A stretch of DNA of 5,307 nucleotides from an uncultured Eubacterium sp. Its GTDB lineage: Bacteria > Bacillota > Clostridia > Lachnospirales > Lachnospiraceae. This document shows, piece by piece, positions 5,224-5,307 of this stretch (positions within the stretch are counted from its first letter, which is position 1; each line of letters opens with the position of its first letter). The translations under genes were made by a program, and so were the position numbers. The stretch spans positions 1-5,307 of the forward strand of contig CAUCXT010000090.1 of NCBI GenBank assembly GCA_958446835.1, read 5' to 3'. Under the pieces are notes generated by a model. The model was not told where the DNA came from. It saw only the letters and a list, made by a program, of their open reading frames with translations, and ran no database searches.

Positions 5224-5236
5224 GGAGGCACCTCCT
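5224..5236 (-). promoter_or_regulatory. Response-regulator ribosome binding site, embedded in an inverted repeat
   Basis: The minus strand reads AGGAGGT (5230-5236), 6 nt before the ATG at 5221-5223, a near-perfect Shine-Dalgarno. The bases between it and the ATG are GCCTCC, so GGAGG and CCTCC form an inverted repeat (5224-5235). In RNA, GGAG-GUGC-CUCC gives a 4-bp stem with a 4-nt loop that would cover the site. The binding site is secure; a regulatory role of the stem is inference. Confidence 0.7.
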
Positions 5237-5255
5237 GTTATGAGCTGAAGAACAC

Positions 5256-5307
5256 CTATTTGAACTCTGCTATGGTTACACCGGCATCACCCTCGCCGAA
5301 GGTTCCA
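5256..5307 (-). CDS. mutS2: C-terminal tail of endonuclease MutS2 (5' part outside window)
   Basis: Reading the minus strand from the window edge gives 16 residues, GTFGEGDAGVTIAEFK, then TAG (5256-5258). This matches the usual end of MutS2, whose C-terminal Smr domain typically finishes with a G-x-FGEGDAGVTIVE-K pattern. MutS2 is a MutS-like ATPase that suppresses recombination or acts on collided ribosomes, depending on the species studied. Only the last 16 residues are visible, so domain integrity cannot be judged. The response-regulator gene begins 32 nt downstream on the same strand, so the two may be co-transcribed. Confidence 0.8.
   Translation of the reverse strand, partial: GTFGEGDAGVTIAEFK

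Overview
The window looks like part of a low-to-mid GC Clostridia chromosome, most likely a motile member of the Lachnospiraceae. The reasons are AGGAGG-type ribosome binding sites before nearly every gene, frequent AGA/AGG, ATA and CTT codons, a CheX chemotaxis phosphatase, a MutS2 tail, and a membrane-anchored helical-repeat protein that I recall as typical of that family. Genus cannot be fixed from the sequence alone. I see no mobile element, CRISPR array, tRNA or rRNA; this is ordinary chromosomal housekeeping and signalling DNA.

Layout. (1) At the left edge is the 3' end of a plus-strand gene with a short DUF3072-like helical tail. Its last 19 bases overlap the 3' end of a minus-strand gene for a single-pass membrane protein with TPR-like repeats. 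(2) Divergent from that gene, only 42 bp away, is a 34-residue single-pass membrane miniprotein at 881-985. It is followed by a compact plus-strand operon: a divergent AIR-synthase-related protein, CheX, and the tRNA 2'-O-methyltransferase TrmL. (3) A 105-bp spacer with a 10-bp perfect hairpin but no U tract separates trmL from a convergent minus-strand block. (4) That block reads, in transcription order, the C-terminal tail of mutS2, an OmpR/PhoB-family response regulator, and a HAMP-containing sensor histidine kinase whose start overlaps the regulator's stop by ATGA.

How the genes work together. The kinase and regulator form a standard two-component pair with all catalytic residues intact. 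They probably share a transcript with mutS2 or use a promoter inside mutS2, since only 32 nt separate mutS2 from the regulator. The AIRS-like, cheX and trmL genes are tightly packed (12 nt and 4 nt gaps), so co-transcription is likely, although their known roles (unknown, chemotaxis adaptation, tRNA modification) do not form one pathway.

The points most worth a second look are: the AIRS-like protein, which keeps the fold but has lost several family-conserved residues; the unlisted miniprotein and the 16-bp perfect palindrome in its coding sequence, which carries an extended -10 on each strand; a strong hairpin in the coding end of the left-edge gene; and a possible hairpin hiding the regulator's Shine-Dalgarno. 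I do not see convincing evidence for a wholly new system.
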